The notes under the pieces: generated by a model
Told to the model about the DNA's origin: nothing
The model's database searches: none
What the model saw: only the letters and a program-made list of their open reading frames with translations
From: an uncultured Coriobacteriaceae bacterium
GTDB taxonomy: Bacteria > Actinomycetota > Coriobacteriia > Coriobacteriales > Atopobiaceae
Assembly: GCA_902786015.1 (NCBI GenBank)
Contig: CADAAU010000011.1
Coordinates: forward strand, 62,001 to 126,000
Length of the DNA: 64,000 nt
Direction of reading: 5' to 3'
Shown here: piece by piece, positions 8,557 through 16,944 of the stretch
How the letters are laid out: each line of letters begins with the position of its first letter
Position numbering within the stretch: the stretch's first letter is position 1
Program-made: the position numbers and the translations under genes

Positions 8557-9564
8557 ATGCATTTGCGTAAGAATGGCTCATCGCGCGAGAACAACTCAAG
8601 ACGCAGCGTAGAGAACTCAGCAAAGACGCTTTTGGCAAACATACGATTTATGAGCGTGGACAATCCTATTCGAACCGTTGTAATCACGAGCACCATCCCC
8701 AACGAGGGCAAGACCTTTGTCGCGGCAAATCTTGCGCGCGCAATGGCTACTTCGGGCGTTCGCACACTGCTCGTGGAAAGCGATATGCGTCGACGTTCGA
8801 TGGCCCGTACCCTCAAAGCGCATGCACAGCACGGCGTCTATTCGGTCCTTTCGGGTGAGACGGAGCTCAAGGATGCGATTGTACAGACCAACACCCCGCG
8901 TATGGACTTTTTGGATGCGGAGCCGCACATTCCGAACCCATCGGACTTGCTAAGCTCAAAGCGGTACACGAGGCTCATTGAAGAAGCAAAGAGGATGTAC
9001 GGCTACATTGTGTTTGACACCCCGCCGGTGGGGACGTTCGTGGATGCGGCCGTCCTCGGTTCGAAGGTTGACGCCGTGTTTATGGTCGTGCGTGAGCAGT
9101 TTACGCGAAAGGACGAGGTCGTCCGCGCAGCAAACCAGCTCAAGGCGGGTAACGTGCCCTTGGCAGGTATCGTGATGAACTATTGCGAGCGTCAATCCAA
9201 CGAATACTACTACGAGTATTATTACCGCGAGGATCGAGGGGCGCACTCGAGTGGTCCAAGCATGCCGACCAAGTTTCCCGCTGGATTTGGCGTGGAATCA
9301 GACAGTGAGGACGATGCGGTACAGAGTGCGGCACCTGAGCAGAAGGCCGAGGGGACGACCCCAAAGAGCTGGAGCAATGCGCCTGACTTGGACGAGGACG
9401 AGTTGGCGGAACAGACGAGGCAAGACGAAGAAGGTGCCGACGACAAGGCTTCCAGACGTAATATCGGTGGGCGCCATGCCAAAAAAGAGACCAATGCGAG
9501 CGAACCCACATCGGACGAAACGTCAAAGCTGTCGAGGGAAGAAATAGACACGCGGAAGCAATAG
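8557..9564 (+). CDS. Polysaccharide biosynthesis tyrosine autokinase (BY-kinase, CpsD-like) with long acidic tail
   Basis: 335 aa. The bacterial tyrosine kinase ATPase signatures are present: Walker A (STIPNEGKT, about 45-53), Walker A' (LLVESDMRR) and Walker B (YIVFDTPPVG). A tyrosine cluster (NEYYYEYYYRED, about residue 215-225) is the usual autophosphorylation site. Unlike typical CpsD proteins, which end at the tyrosine cluster, this one continues for about 105 residues of acidic, low-complexity sequence. CpsD kinases act with a CpsC/Wzz membrane activator and the CpsB phosphatase to control polymer length and export; both partners follow directly. Confidence 0.88.
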   Translation: MHLRKNGSSRENNSRRSVENSAKTLLANIRFMSVDNPIRTVVITSTIPNEGKTFVAANLARAMATSGVRTLLVESDMRRRSMARTLKAHAQHGVYSVLSGETELKDAIVQTNTPRMDFLDAEPHIPNPSDLLSSKRYTRLIEEAKRMYGYIVFDTPPVGTFVDAAVLGSKVDAVFMVVREQFTRKDEVVRAANQLKAGNVPLAGIVMNYCERQSNEYYYEYYYREDRGAHSSGPSMPTKFPAGFGVESDSEDDAVQSAAPEQKAEGTTPKSWSNAPDLDEDELAEQTRQDEEGADDKASRRNIGGRHAKKETNASEPTSDETSKLSREEIDTRKQ

Positions 9565-9587
9565 TAGGTGAGAGGCGCCAACGCGGC

Positions 9588-10268
9588 GTGCCTTTGGGGA
9601 TGGTGAGCATGAGGGACTTGCATTGTCATATCCTGCCGGGTGTCGATGATGGGTCACAAGACATGAAGGAGTCCCTCGCCATGTTTAAGGCTGCTCGGCG
9701 TGCAGGGGTGACGAGCATCACCTGTACGCCGCATTGCAGAGAGCCATACTTTGATTATTTGCCTATGTGGCGTGCGTTCAGAGCCTTCGAGAAGGAGGTC
9801 AACAAGTTGGAGCCGGGGTTTTCTCTGCAGATGGGCTTTGAGGTGAACTATCGCATGCTCATGGACTTGGGAATGGAGTGGGCTGAGCGCCTTCACTTTG
9901 ACGGATCGAACGAGTTCTTGCTTGAGTTGGAAGTGGGAGCCAGTCCCAGTCGCTTTGGTGATTACGAGCGAACCATTTTTACGTTGCAGGGTTTGGGATA
10001 CGACGTGATTATTGCTCATCCGGAGCGGTATGTGGCCATCCAGAAGGACTTTGGCCTTGCGCGTGAGCTCGTTCACATGGGCTGCAAGCTGCAGGCTTCG
10101 ACGGACTTTATTCGAGGGGGCAGGCTTGGGGCAGAACGTCGTCCAGCCATGCGCATGATGAAGGAGGGGCTCTATACCTACGCTGCAAGCGATGCGCATC
10201 ATGTGGATCACTATGCCTGTTTGGCAAAGGTCATGAAGCGCTGGGGGGATCGATTGCAGAATGCGTAG
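9588..10268 (+). CDS. PHP-type protein-tyrosine phosphatase (CpsB-like)
   Basis: 226 aa from GTG 9588; ATG starts at 9600 and 9609 are alternatives. It carries the metal-binding PHP motifs DLHCHILPGVDDG at the N-terminus, TPHC near residue 45, AHPERY and SDAHH near the C-terminus. CpsB enzymes are Mn-dependent phosphatases that dephosphorylate the CpsD kinase; the kinase gene ends 23 nt upstream. The gene order here (kinase, phosphatase, chain-length protein) differs from the pneumococcal cpsABCD order. Confidence 0.88.
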   Translation: MPLGMVSMRDLHCHILPGVDDGSQDMKESLAMFKAARRAGVTSITCTPHCREPYFDYLPMWRAFRAFEKEVNKLEPGFSLQMGFEVNYRMLMDLGMEWAERLHFDGSNEFLLELEVGASPSRFGDYERTIFTLQGLGYDVIIAHPERYVAIQKDFGLARELVHMGCKLQASTDFIRGGRLGAERRPAMRMMKEGLYTYAASDAHHVDHYACLAKVMKRWGDRLQNA

Positions 10269-10402
10269 GATGTGGGCGTTGTCCTTATACACGAAGTTGG
10301 GGATGGTTAGATTTGACATGACTACCAGAGAAAAGCACGGTTTAAGGAAGCGTCCTGTATTTGATAGAAGTACATAGTTACCATAACTACGGAAGGTTCA
10401 CC

Positions 10403-11065
10403 ATGGATACTGTTGCAGAGGTAAATACGATTGAGCTACTCAAAAAGAATGCTCTGTTGCTTATAGTTGCGACCCTTGTGGTGGGAGCGGCTGCGTTTGG
10501 CATCTCATATTTGTTGCCCAACGAATACACTGCGTCTACCAGCATGTACGTGCTCATGCGTAACGAAGACCCAAACATGGGTGCTGCGATATCTCAAACC
10601 GAGCTAAGCTCTGCCCAAATGGTGGCAAATGACGTGGTGAAAATCCTTACATCAGACCGCGTGAAGGGTGATGTTTCCGCGGACATGGGACTCGACAATC
10701 TGAATGCCTACAAAATTAACGTTACCAACTCATCCACGACGCGTGTGATTACGCTCAACGTGACCGGCAAGGACCCCAGGCTTGCTGCCCAGGTCGCGAA
10801 CGCCATCGTCGATGACACGTCAAATGTCGCCGTAGAGGTTATGAGTATTCAATCTGTAAGCGTCATTGACGAGGCCAAGGTGCCCAATCTTCCTTCCGGA
10901 CCGAAGCATGTGCTCATTGGTGCTGTAGGAGCGGTGGCGGGTTTCTTCTTGGCCTTTGCGTTTGCTTATTTGCGCGAGGTGATGGATACGAGAGTTCGAG
11001 ACGGTGAAGAGGCATCCGAACTCGTGGGCGTGCCTGTGGTCGGACACTTTGCGGCTGTAGAGTAG
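10403..11065 (+). CDS. Chain-length determinant / BY-kinase activator (CpsC/Wzz-like)
   Basis: 220 aa from ATG 10403 with GGAAGG. Wzz-domain layout: first TM helix near residues 20-40, an extracytoplasmic domain of about 130 residues starting NEYTASTSMYVL, and a second TM helix near 175-195 after the Pro-containing VPNLPSGPKH. The short cytoplasmic tail is typical of CpsC proteins that present a C-terminal activator to CpsD. It would regulate polymerisation and export of the polysaccharide. The gene is followed at once by the 33-bp hairpin at 11073-11142. Confidence 0.85.
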   Translation: MDTVAEVNTIELLKKNALLLIVATLVVGAAAFGISYLLPNEYTASTSMYVLMRNEDPNMGAAISQTELSSAQMVANDVVKILTSDRVKGDVSADMGLDNLNAYKINVTNSSTTRVITLNVTGKDPRLAAQVANAIVDDTSNVAVEVMSIQSVSVIDEAKVPNLPSGPKHVLIGAVGAVAGFFLAFAFAYLREVMDTRVRDGEEASELVGVPVVGHFAAVE

Positions 11066-11072
11066 TATGTTA

Positions 11073-11142
11073 GTGGAACGGAGTTCCCGGGGAGTTTTGT
11101 TCCGCGCCTGCGGAACAAAACTCCCCGGGAACTCCGTTCCAC
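11073..11142. terminator. 33-bp perfect hairpin
   Basis: 11073-11105 is the exact reverse complement of 11110-11142, loop GCCT. It contains CAAAACTCCCCGGGAACT, also seen in the terminator at 8371-8415. It may terminate the cps regulatory operon in either direction. Confidence 0.65.
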
Positions 11143-11210
11143 TTATACCGGCACTTCAGACTGTATTGAAGGTCAAATAATTCTAGTAGAATAAAGCAAG
11201 AATACTAGTA

Positions 11211-12626
11211 TCACCCGCGATAATTAATGCCGGGCTCAATCAGGCTGTGGCCACGTCCTCTACGCCCGACTTCTTCGCCCGGCGCCCCCTCCTGGGAGGC
11301 TTCGGCGCCTTCTTACCCCTGTCCCCGGGCCTGCACGCCTTCGCGTTGACGACCTCGAAGGGGATTGCGTCCACGTCCTCGGCACCCAGGTCGATGTCGT
11401 CCAGGCCCCAGGTCCACCTGTAGGGCACGGGCACCTCGTTGACCTCGCCGAAGTACAGCAGGATCCTCTCCCTGAGCTCCTCCTTGCTGGAGACGCGGAT
11501 CCCCCTGAGCATCTGGCTGGCGAGCTTTCCGAAGAAGGCCTCCACGAGGTTGAGCCAGCTCCCGTGGGTGGGGGTGAACACGAAGGCGAAGCGGCCGGGG
11601 ACCGTGTTGAGGTAGGCCTGCGTCTCGGCCGACGTGTGCGCGGAGTGGTTGTCGAGGATGAGGCGGATCACGTCGCCCTCGGGGTAGGCCCCGTCGAGCT
11701 TCTTGAGGAAGCCCACGAAGTCCGAGCTCTTGTGCGACTCGCTGACCTGCGGGATCGCCACCCCCGTGAGCAGGTCGATGGCGGCGAGCAGCGAGAGCGT
11801 GCCGAGCCTCGCGTACTCGTGGTCGCGCCGGTGCGTCGTCGGCCGCCCCTTGGCGTCGCCGCCCGGGACGGGCGGCCTGTCCTCGCCCGTCGTCGCGATG
11901 GCCTGGATGCCCGGCTTCTCGTCGTAGGAGAGCGTGTGGACGACCCTGCCCTCCGAGTCGGTGGGCTCGGCCACGAGGTTGCCGTCGGCGTCGAAGGACA
12001 TCTGCAGCTGCCTGTACACGACGAGCACGTCGTGCTTCTTCTGCTCGAACTCCGGGTCGCGCCGCTCGCAGTAGTAGGTGACGGCGAAGGGCCTCACCTT
12101 GGCCTCCTCCATGATGCCGCGCAGCGTGGACTCCGAGACCGTGGCCATCCTGGGGTGGCCCTGGTCGCGGGCAACCTCCCGGACGTAGGCCGTGAAGGCG
12201 GCGGGGTACCAGAACTCGGCCGCGCGGCCCACGTCCTTGGGCCTGGTGCAGGCCAGCGACACCGCCCAGAGCCTGTCGGCCTCGGAGATCTCCCGCCTGC
12301 GGCCCCTGCCGGGCGCGTCGGCCAGCGCGGCCTCCACGCCGCCCGACTCGTAGCGCGAGACGCAGCGGCTCACGGTGTCGGGGCTGACGTCCATCTTGTC
12401 CGCCACGGCCACGTCGGACCATCCCTCGGACTTGTACAGGAGGATCTTCGACCTGACGTGCTCCCGAGCGGTCGCCCTCATGCTCGTCGACAGCTCCTCC
12501 AGCCTCCTGCGGTCCCCGTCCGAGAGCTCGATCGTCCTCGCCTTCGCCATGCCAAGCATCCTCCCCGTCGTTTCGTGACAGGGATATTGTACCACAAATA
12601 TACTCCGCATTAATTATCGTGGGTTA
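11211..12626. mobile_element. IS630-family insertion sequence, intact
   Basis: About 1,416 bp. Terminal inverted repeats are near-identical over 19 bp (TCACCCGCGATAATTAATG on the left; TAACCCACGATAATTAATG on the right, inverted). They are flanked by TA at 11209-11210 and 12627-12628, the TA duplication expected for IS630/Tc1-type transposition. It sits between the cps regulatory genes and a toxin-antitoxin pair, immediately in front of the antitoxin ribosome site. Confidence 0.85.
11240..12550 (-). CDS. IS630-family transposase
   Basis: 436 aa from ATG 12550 preceded by GGGGAGG. The N-terminal helix-turn-helix (about residues 30-90, SDVAVADKMDVSPDTVSR) binds the ends. The DDE nuclease core shows ILDNHSAHT (second Asp) and GSWLNLVEAFFGKL (catalytic Glu in the LNxxE context of IS630), with the first Asp in the SYDEKPGIQA block. 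A Lys/Arg-rich C-terminal tail follows. The frame is intact, so the element may be active. Confidence 0.9.
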   Translation of the reverse strand: MAKARTIELSDGDRRRLEELSTSMRATAREHVRSKILLYKSEGWSDVAVADKMDVSPDTVSRCVSRYESGGVEAALADAPGRGRRREISEADRLWAVSLACTRPKDVGRAAEFWYPAAFTAYVREVARDQGHPRMATVSESTLRGIMEEAKVRPFAVTYYCERRDPEFEQKKHDVLVVYRQLQMSFDADGNLVAEPTDSEGRVVHTLSYDEKPGIQAIATTGEDRPPVPGGDAKGRPTTHRRDHEYARLGTLSLLAAIDLLTGVAIPQVSESHKSSDFVGFLKKLDGAYPEGDVIRLILDNHSAHTSAETQAYLNTVPGRFAFVFTPTHGSWLNLVEAFFGKLASQMLRGIRVSSKEELRERILLYFGEVNEVPVPYRWTWGLDDIDLGAEDVDAIPFEVVNAKACRPGDRGKKAPKPPRRGRRAKKSGVEDVATA

Positions 12627-12650
12627 TACTAGAATTTCTGGAGGGAAGTA

Positions 12651-12923
12651 ATGAACATACAGTTATCAACGAAACTGAGAAATGACTATGGGGCCATTTC
12701 AAAAATGGCACATGAGTCTGGCGAGCCCATCTACATCACCCGAAATGGTGAGGGCGATGTGGTTGTCTTAAGCAACGAGGCTTTCGAAGAACGTGAACGA
12801 GTCCTAAATGAACGCGCGGCTGTCTTGGAGGCTGAAGCCCGACGGCTATCGGGCGAACCTGCCTTTACCACTGACGAGATCCGCAATATGTTGCGGGAAA
12901 GGCGCATGCATGACGTCGCATGA
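12651..12923 (+). CDS. Type II antitoxin, Phd/YefM family
   Basis: 90 aa with GGAGGGAA ribosome site. The N-terminal half has the Phd/YefM fold signature (LRNDYGAISKMAHESGEPIYITRNGEGDVVVLS). The C-terminal helix is the expected toxin-binding tail. The toxin gene overlaps its last 14 nt. Antitoxins of this family usually bind their own promoter, but the IS630 element now lies 25 nt upstream of the start and has probably changed that promoter. Confidence 0.85.
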   Translation: MNIQLSTKLRNDYGAISKMAHESGEPIYITRNGEGDVVVLSNEAFEERERVLNERAAVLEAEARRLSGEPAFTTDEIRNMLRERRMHDVA

Positions 12924-13224
12924 GTTGCCTCTCATTCAGCTCTCGGCATACGAGGATATCGCTGGCATCGCGGATTCTGTAGAACGCTATGCCGGACAGA
13001 CGGCGGCTGATAGGATTACGAGCAAGACTCTTGGGGGAATAGATTTACTTGCCTCGACACCTTACCTGGGACCATTGCAACAAGACCCCATTCTTGCACG
13101 TTCTGGGTATAGAAAGCTTGTTGTTGGAAAATATGTTGTCGTATATCGCGTATATGAGGGCCGCGCGACAGTCCTTCGTATATTCCATGGGCCGAGTAAT
13201 TACGTGTCTAAGGTGGATGGGTGA
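12910..13224 (+). CDS. RelE/ParE-superfamily toxin
   Basis: 104 aa from ATG 12910, overlapping the antitoxin stop. The order of elements fits RelE/ParE: helical N-terminus with ADRITSKTLGGIDLLASTP, then strands YRKLVVGKYVVVYRVYEGRATVLRIFHG ending in the basic/hydrophobic C-terminal strand. Toxins of this fold cleave ribosome-bound mRNA or inhibit gyrase. Which one applies is not decidable from sequence alone. Confidence 0.8.
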   Translation: MTSHELPLIQLSAYEDIAGIADSVERYAGQTAADRITSKTLGGIDLLASTPYLGPLQQDPILARSGYRKLVVGKYVVVYRVYEGRATVLRIFHGPSNYVSKVDG

Positions 13225-13323
13225 GCTTTGAAGGCTCCCGATATTCACACGTCAGCGTTGGTTCGCGCGGGAGGATGGAAACTTAGCGGCAGTGGAGTAG
13301 CGTTAAAAATCGCTGTAGTTTGG

Positions 13324-13354
13324 GCAGCCCCAGAAGTGGTCCGGGGCTGCTTTT
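13324..13354 (+). terminator. Terminator-like hairpin in the leader of the disrupted NusG-like gene
   Basis: 8-bp stem GCAGCCCC/GGGGCTGC (13324-13331 with 13343-13350) then TTTT. A comparable hairpin precedes the intact NusG-like gene (21260-21290), so it may be an attenuator as well as a terminator of the toxin operon. Confidence 0.65.
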
Positions 13355-13444
13355 GCATGCATCTATAGACGGTAGTCGAAAAGACGTAAAACGAATGCAT
13401 GTTAGCGAAAGTTTTCCGGCTTGATCCGATATTCCGGAGGATGT

Positions 13445-13838
13445 ATGCGTCGATCCGAATGGTATGTTGTGCAAGTGGAAACCGGCAGGGAACAAAACGC
13501 CTGTCAGGTAATCCAGCGTGTCTGCGAAAGTGGAAGCAACGGGGGTCCGGAGGGAGAGAACATCCTCGAGGAATGCTTTAGCCCTACGTACGAATACCGG
13601 CGCAAGCAACACGGCGAATGGGTGACAAGCGAGATGCTGCTTCTGCCAGGTTATGATATTGCCGTAACACGTGATCCATGGCAACTTGAGCATGCGCTTC
13701 GGAAGACCCCTGCATTTACGAGACTGCTCTCGATGGGAATGACGTTTTTGCCTTTAAGCGCGGATGACAGATCGTGGATAGAGAACTGGACGACGCAGGG
13801 AGATCGAACCATTCCCATGAGCATCGCCTACAAGGAGT
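13445..13838 (+). pseudogene. NusG-like (LoaP/UpxY-type) antiterminator, 3' truncated
   Basis: ATG 13445 with GGAGG. It encodes an N-terminal NGN domain (SEWYVVQVETGREQNACQV, then EECFSPTYEYRRKQHGEW and MLLLPGYDIAVT) closely matching the intact paralogue at 21563. The match stops after MSIAYKE, exactly where the paralogue enters its KOW linker (SVGYRKGDALVV). From about 13838 the sequence is antisense to a tyrosine recombinase fragment, so the KOW domain has been lost. A fragment resembling the missing KOW end lies at 22123-22230. Specialised NusG paralogues act at the head of polysaccharide operons to let RNA polymerase pass terminators. Confidence 0.75.
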
Positions 13839-14288
13839 GTACAGCAGTCGGAAGAAGGCCGGACAGGTCACCTTGCGGACCAGGCTCGCCCGCCTGTTCA
13901 TGTACGGAACGATCGAGTCGCATGCGGCGAAGAACCGTGCGAGCTCGTCGTCGGTGAACGCGTGCGGGACGTAGTCGAGGCCCTTCACGTATGCCATCTT
14001 CGGCGGCACCGCGTCCGACAGGCCCCGCTCCCTGGCGTAGTCGGCGAACAGCCTCGCCGGCATCGTGCGCATGTAGCACGATGCCGGGGCCTCGGTGCCG
14101 CGCATCCTGCACCATTCGTCGAGCGTCCGCTGGGCGAGCCTGCCGCCGCCCGGATCGGAGAGGGTGCAGTGGCGGTCGAAGTAGCGGAGGTTCTCCGCAT
14201 AGGAGGCGTTCCAAGAGCCTGCGGCCCGCCGGTGGCGCACGAACGCCGCGAGCTGCTCGGCAAGACCTGACTCATAGCGGTCGCTCAT
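13839..14288 (-). pseudogene. Tyrosine recombinase, N-terminal fragment
   Basis: The reverse frame from ATG 14288 reads a core-binding/SAM-like domain (AAFVRHRRAAGSWNASYAENL) and the beginning of the catalytic domain (AFTDDELARFF, then PAFFRLLYT). It is cut just before the first catalytic Arg box expected after LLYT. The break coincides with the break in the NusG-like gene, so one recombination joined the two. Relatives with this N-terminus are common next to RIT-type trios, but this copy cannot be active. Confidence 0.65.
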
Positions 14289-14367
14289 ATGTGGAACGCC
14301 CCCTTCCGGACGGGAAAGCGCCCGACGTCGAGCGCGCACTCCCGCAGATGGGCGATGTCGGCGGACC

Positions 14368-14658
14368 GTGCAGCGCTGGTTCAGGAACAACCCCCTGCCG
14401 GACGGGGAGGGCTCGCCGGCCAAGGACCGCCGCGCCTTCGAGGCGGCGCGGGTCAACGGCATCTGGCAGGCCGACACCCTCCACGGGCCCTACGTGGGGA
14501 CCCCGGCCCGGCGCGCCTACCTACAGGCCGTCATAGACGACAAGTCGCGCAAGGTGGTGGCCGCCCGCTTCGTGGCGCGCGACGACGCGCCCGCGTTCCA
14601 GGGCACGCTGCGCGCGGCCGTGGCGTCGCACGGGATACCCGAGAAGCTGTTCGTCGAC
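14368..14658 (+). pseudogene. DDE (rve-type) transposase, 5' part, interrupted by the RIT element
   Basis: The frame reads a retroviral-integrase-type core: NGIWQADTLHGPYV (first Asp), YLQAVIDDKSRKVVAARF, and HGIPEKLFVD (second Asp). At 14658 the RIT element begins. The rest of the core (NGGPYRNGQLSLICGGLGI) resumes in frame after 18085, so removal of 14659-18088 rejoins the gene at LFVD-NGGPY. The N-terminal DNA-binding part is missing or not recognisable upstream. Confidence 0.75.
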
Positions 14659-14795
14659 TATGCCGCAGAAAGCGCTAAGCCGCAGATTCGCACGATGCCG
14701 CTGGCAGAAGCGCAGATGGTGCCCGTGTTTGCGGCATAGCGAAACCCCATAGCATCGTGCCCGTACCCATCCGATTCGATTGAAGGGAGAAGGGA

Positions 14796-16019
14796 ATGGG
14801 CACGAGCATATCAAGCATAGCGGAGCGCGCCGTGGAGGCGCTCCGCGCGGCCGGCTACATGGAGTCGACCGTGGGACAGTACCGGAAGATATTCCGCTAC
14901 CTGGCCGACAGCAGCGGGGACGGCATGTGGTCGGACGGCGTCGGCGAGGCCTTCGTCGCTGCCACGAAGTCCGACGGCACCCCGTTCGAGCACAACTACC
15001 AGGTGTCGAGGGAGCGCGTGGTGTCGCTCTGCGCGGACTTCGCCGAGACCGGGCGCTTCGACCTGTCGATGCGGGCGAACAGGCCGACGGTGCCAGAGCC
15101 GAGCCACGATGGCCTGTGCGCCACGCTGGCCGACTACATGCGCGCCAACGAGGCGCGCGGCCTCGCGGCGGGGACGCGCGACTACTACGAGAGGCTGGCC
15201 AGGGAGTACCTGCTGCACCTGGAGCGCGCCGGCGTAGACGACGCAAGCCGTGCCACTCCCGCGAGCGTCGCGTCGTTCATGGCAGACATCGCGGCACGCT
15301 GGACCGGCACCTCCACCTACCACCTCGCGAGCAACTTCCGTCCATTCCTGCGCTACCTCGGCAGGGACGACCTGGTCGAGGCGCTGGCGCTCACGAGGCC
15401 GCGCCGGGAGCACCGCATCGTCGAGACGCTCACCGACGGCCAGGCCGACGACGTGGCCAGCGCGTGCGTGGACGGCAGCGTCGCGCCGATGGACGCGGCG
15501 ATCACGCTGCTGGCGCTCACCACCGGCATGAGAGCGTGCGACATAATCGCGCTGCGCGTCTCCGACCTCGACTTCCGCACCTCGTCCGTTTCGTTCGTGC
15601 AGCGCAAGACCGGCAACCCGGTCACCGTCCCGATGTGCGCGGCGCTCGCAGAGGCGCTCGGGAGGTACCTGCTCGATGGCAGGCCGGACACGGACGCCCC
15701 CAACGTGTTCGTGCGCCAGAAGGCGCCGCATGTACCGCTCGCGGACCACTCGGCGGTGTACTCTGCCACGCGCAGGGCGCTGTCGTCCGCGGGCGTCGAC
15801 AGCGGCGGCAGCCTGCTGCTGCGCCACAGCGCGGCGTCGCGCATGGTGTCGGCGGGCGTGCGGCTCCCCGTGGTGTCGGCCGTGCTCGGCCACAGCGAGC
15901 CTGACTCCACCAACACGTACATTGAGACGGACCAGGGGGCATGCGGTCGTGCGTGCTGCCGCTGCCGAAGGGGGCGGTCGCATGAGGGACCACCCGTACG
16001 CCAGCGCGCTGGCGTCTGA
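14796..16019 (+). CDS. Tyrosine recombinase, RIT gene A
   Basis: 407 aa with ribosome site GGGAGAAGGGA. N-terminal SAM-like core-binding domain (MESTVGQYRKIFRYL) and C-terminal catalytic domain. Catalytic residues are visible: Arg in TTGMRACDIIALRVSDL, the His-x-x-Arg box LLRHSAASRM, His in VLGHSEPDSTNTYIE with the nucleophilic Tyr. After that the reading frame runs on for about 40 residues overlapping gene B, a usual feature of RIT trios. Co-acts with genes B and C in moving the element. Confidence 0.85.
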   Translation: MGTSISSIAERAVEALRAAGYMESTVGQYRKIFRYLADSSGDGMWSDGVGEAFVAATKSDGTPFEHNYQVSRERVVSLCADFAETGRFDLSMRANRPTVPEPSHDGLCATLADYMRANEARGLAAGTRDYYERLAREYLLHLERAGVDDASRATPASVASFMADIAARWTGTSTYHLASNFRPFLRYLGRDDLVEALALTRPRREHRIVETLTDGQADDVASACVDGSVAPMDAAITLLALTTGMRACDIIALRVSDLDFRTSSVSFVQRKTGNPVTVPMCAALAEALGRYLLDGRPDTDAPNVFVRQKAPHVPLADHSAVYSATRRALSSAGVDSGGSLLLRHSAASRMVSAGVRLPVVSAVLGHSEPDSTNTYIETDQGACGRACCRCRRGRSHEGPPVRQRAGV

Positions 16020-16944
16020 CATGCGCGCGTTTCTCGAGTTCAAGGCCGGGGTCGGCGTGGACGGCGAGGCAATCGCGTGGAACATGTGGGACCTCGACAG
16101 GTGGTGCTCGGCGAACGGCGTCACGGAGCTCGACCGTGCCGCCGCAGAGGCCTACTTCCGGCAGCGCGTCGGGCGCACGAGCACCAGGCAGACCAGCTGG
16201 GTGTCATACATTCGCGAGTTCGCGAGGTGGCTCAGGCTCAACGGCCACGTGAACGCATACGTGCTGCCAGGCGACTACCGATGTAGGTCGGAGAGGCCGA
16301 TCCCGTACCTTCTTTCGCAGGCGGAGATCGACGCGTTCTTCGGGGCAGCTGCGGTGTACGACCCGCCGTCCCCGATGGCATGGGAGGCGGCGGCGCTGTT
16401 CGGCCTGATGCACTCGTGCGGCCTCAGGACCTGCGAGGCCAGGAGGCTTCGGACGTGCGACGTTGATCTCGACGGACCCTCCATAGACATTATGTGGTCG
16501 AAGGGCCACCGCTCCAGGAGGCTGGCGGTAACCGACGAGGTGGCGGATATGCTGGCACGCTGCGGCAGCCGCACGGACGCCGAAATCGGTGAGGACCGCG
16601 CGGCCTTCTTCTGCACGGGCAAGGGCAACCGGCTCGGCGGCGCCGCGGTGGCGCTGGCGTTCCGCAGGATCTGGTCGCTCGCCGGCCTTCCGGAACCGGC
16701 GTCGGGAAGGAGGGCGACGCCCTACTCCTTCCGCCACCACTTCGCGTACGCGAACATAGAGCGCTGGGGCCGCGAGGGCACCGACGTGATGGCCATGCTG
16801 CCCTACCTGGCGCGATACATGGGCCACTCGAGCTTCGACAGCACGCTGTACTACGTGCACACGTCGCCCGACTTCATGGGCGGATTCTCGTCCGAGGCGT
16901 CTTCGCTCGACTCGCTGCTTCCGGAGGTGGGCTTCGATGGCTAG
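15982..16944 (+). CDS. Tyrosine recombinase, RIT gene B
   Basis: 320 aa; ATG 15982 lies 38 nt inside gene A. Catalytic domain with Arg in [19 protein letters not shown], Lys in [10 protein letters not shown], the box [14 protein letters not shown], and [18 protein letters not shown] with the Tyr. The N-terminal core-binding domain is clear ([15 protein letters not shown]). It overlaps gene C by 8 nt. Together with A and C it defines the trio arrangement rather than a phage integrase. Confidence 0.85.
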   Translation: MRDHPYASALASDMRAFLEFKAGVGVDGEAIAWNMWDLDRWCSANGVTELDRAAAEAYFRQRVGRTSTRQTSWVSYIREFARWLRLNGHVNAYVLPGDYRCRSERPIPYLLSQAEIDAFFGAAAVYDPPSPMAWEAAALFGLMHSCGLRTCEARRLRTCDVDLDGPSIDIMWSKGHRSRRLAVTDEVADMLARCGSRTDAEIGEDRAAFFCTGKGNRLGGAAVALAFRRIWSLAGLPEPASGRRATPYSFRHHFAYANIERWGREGTDVMAMLPYLARYMGHSSFDSTLYYVHTSPDFMGGFSSEASSLDSLLPEVGFDG

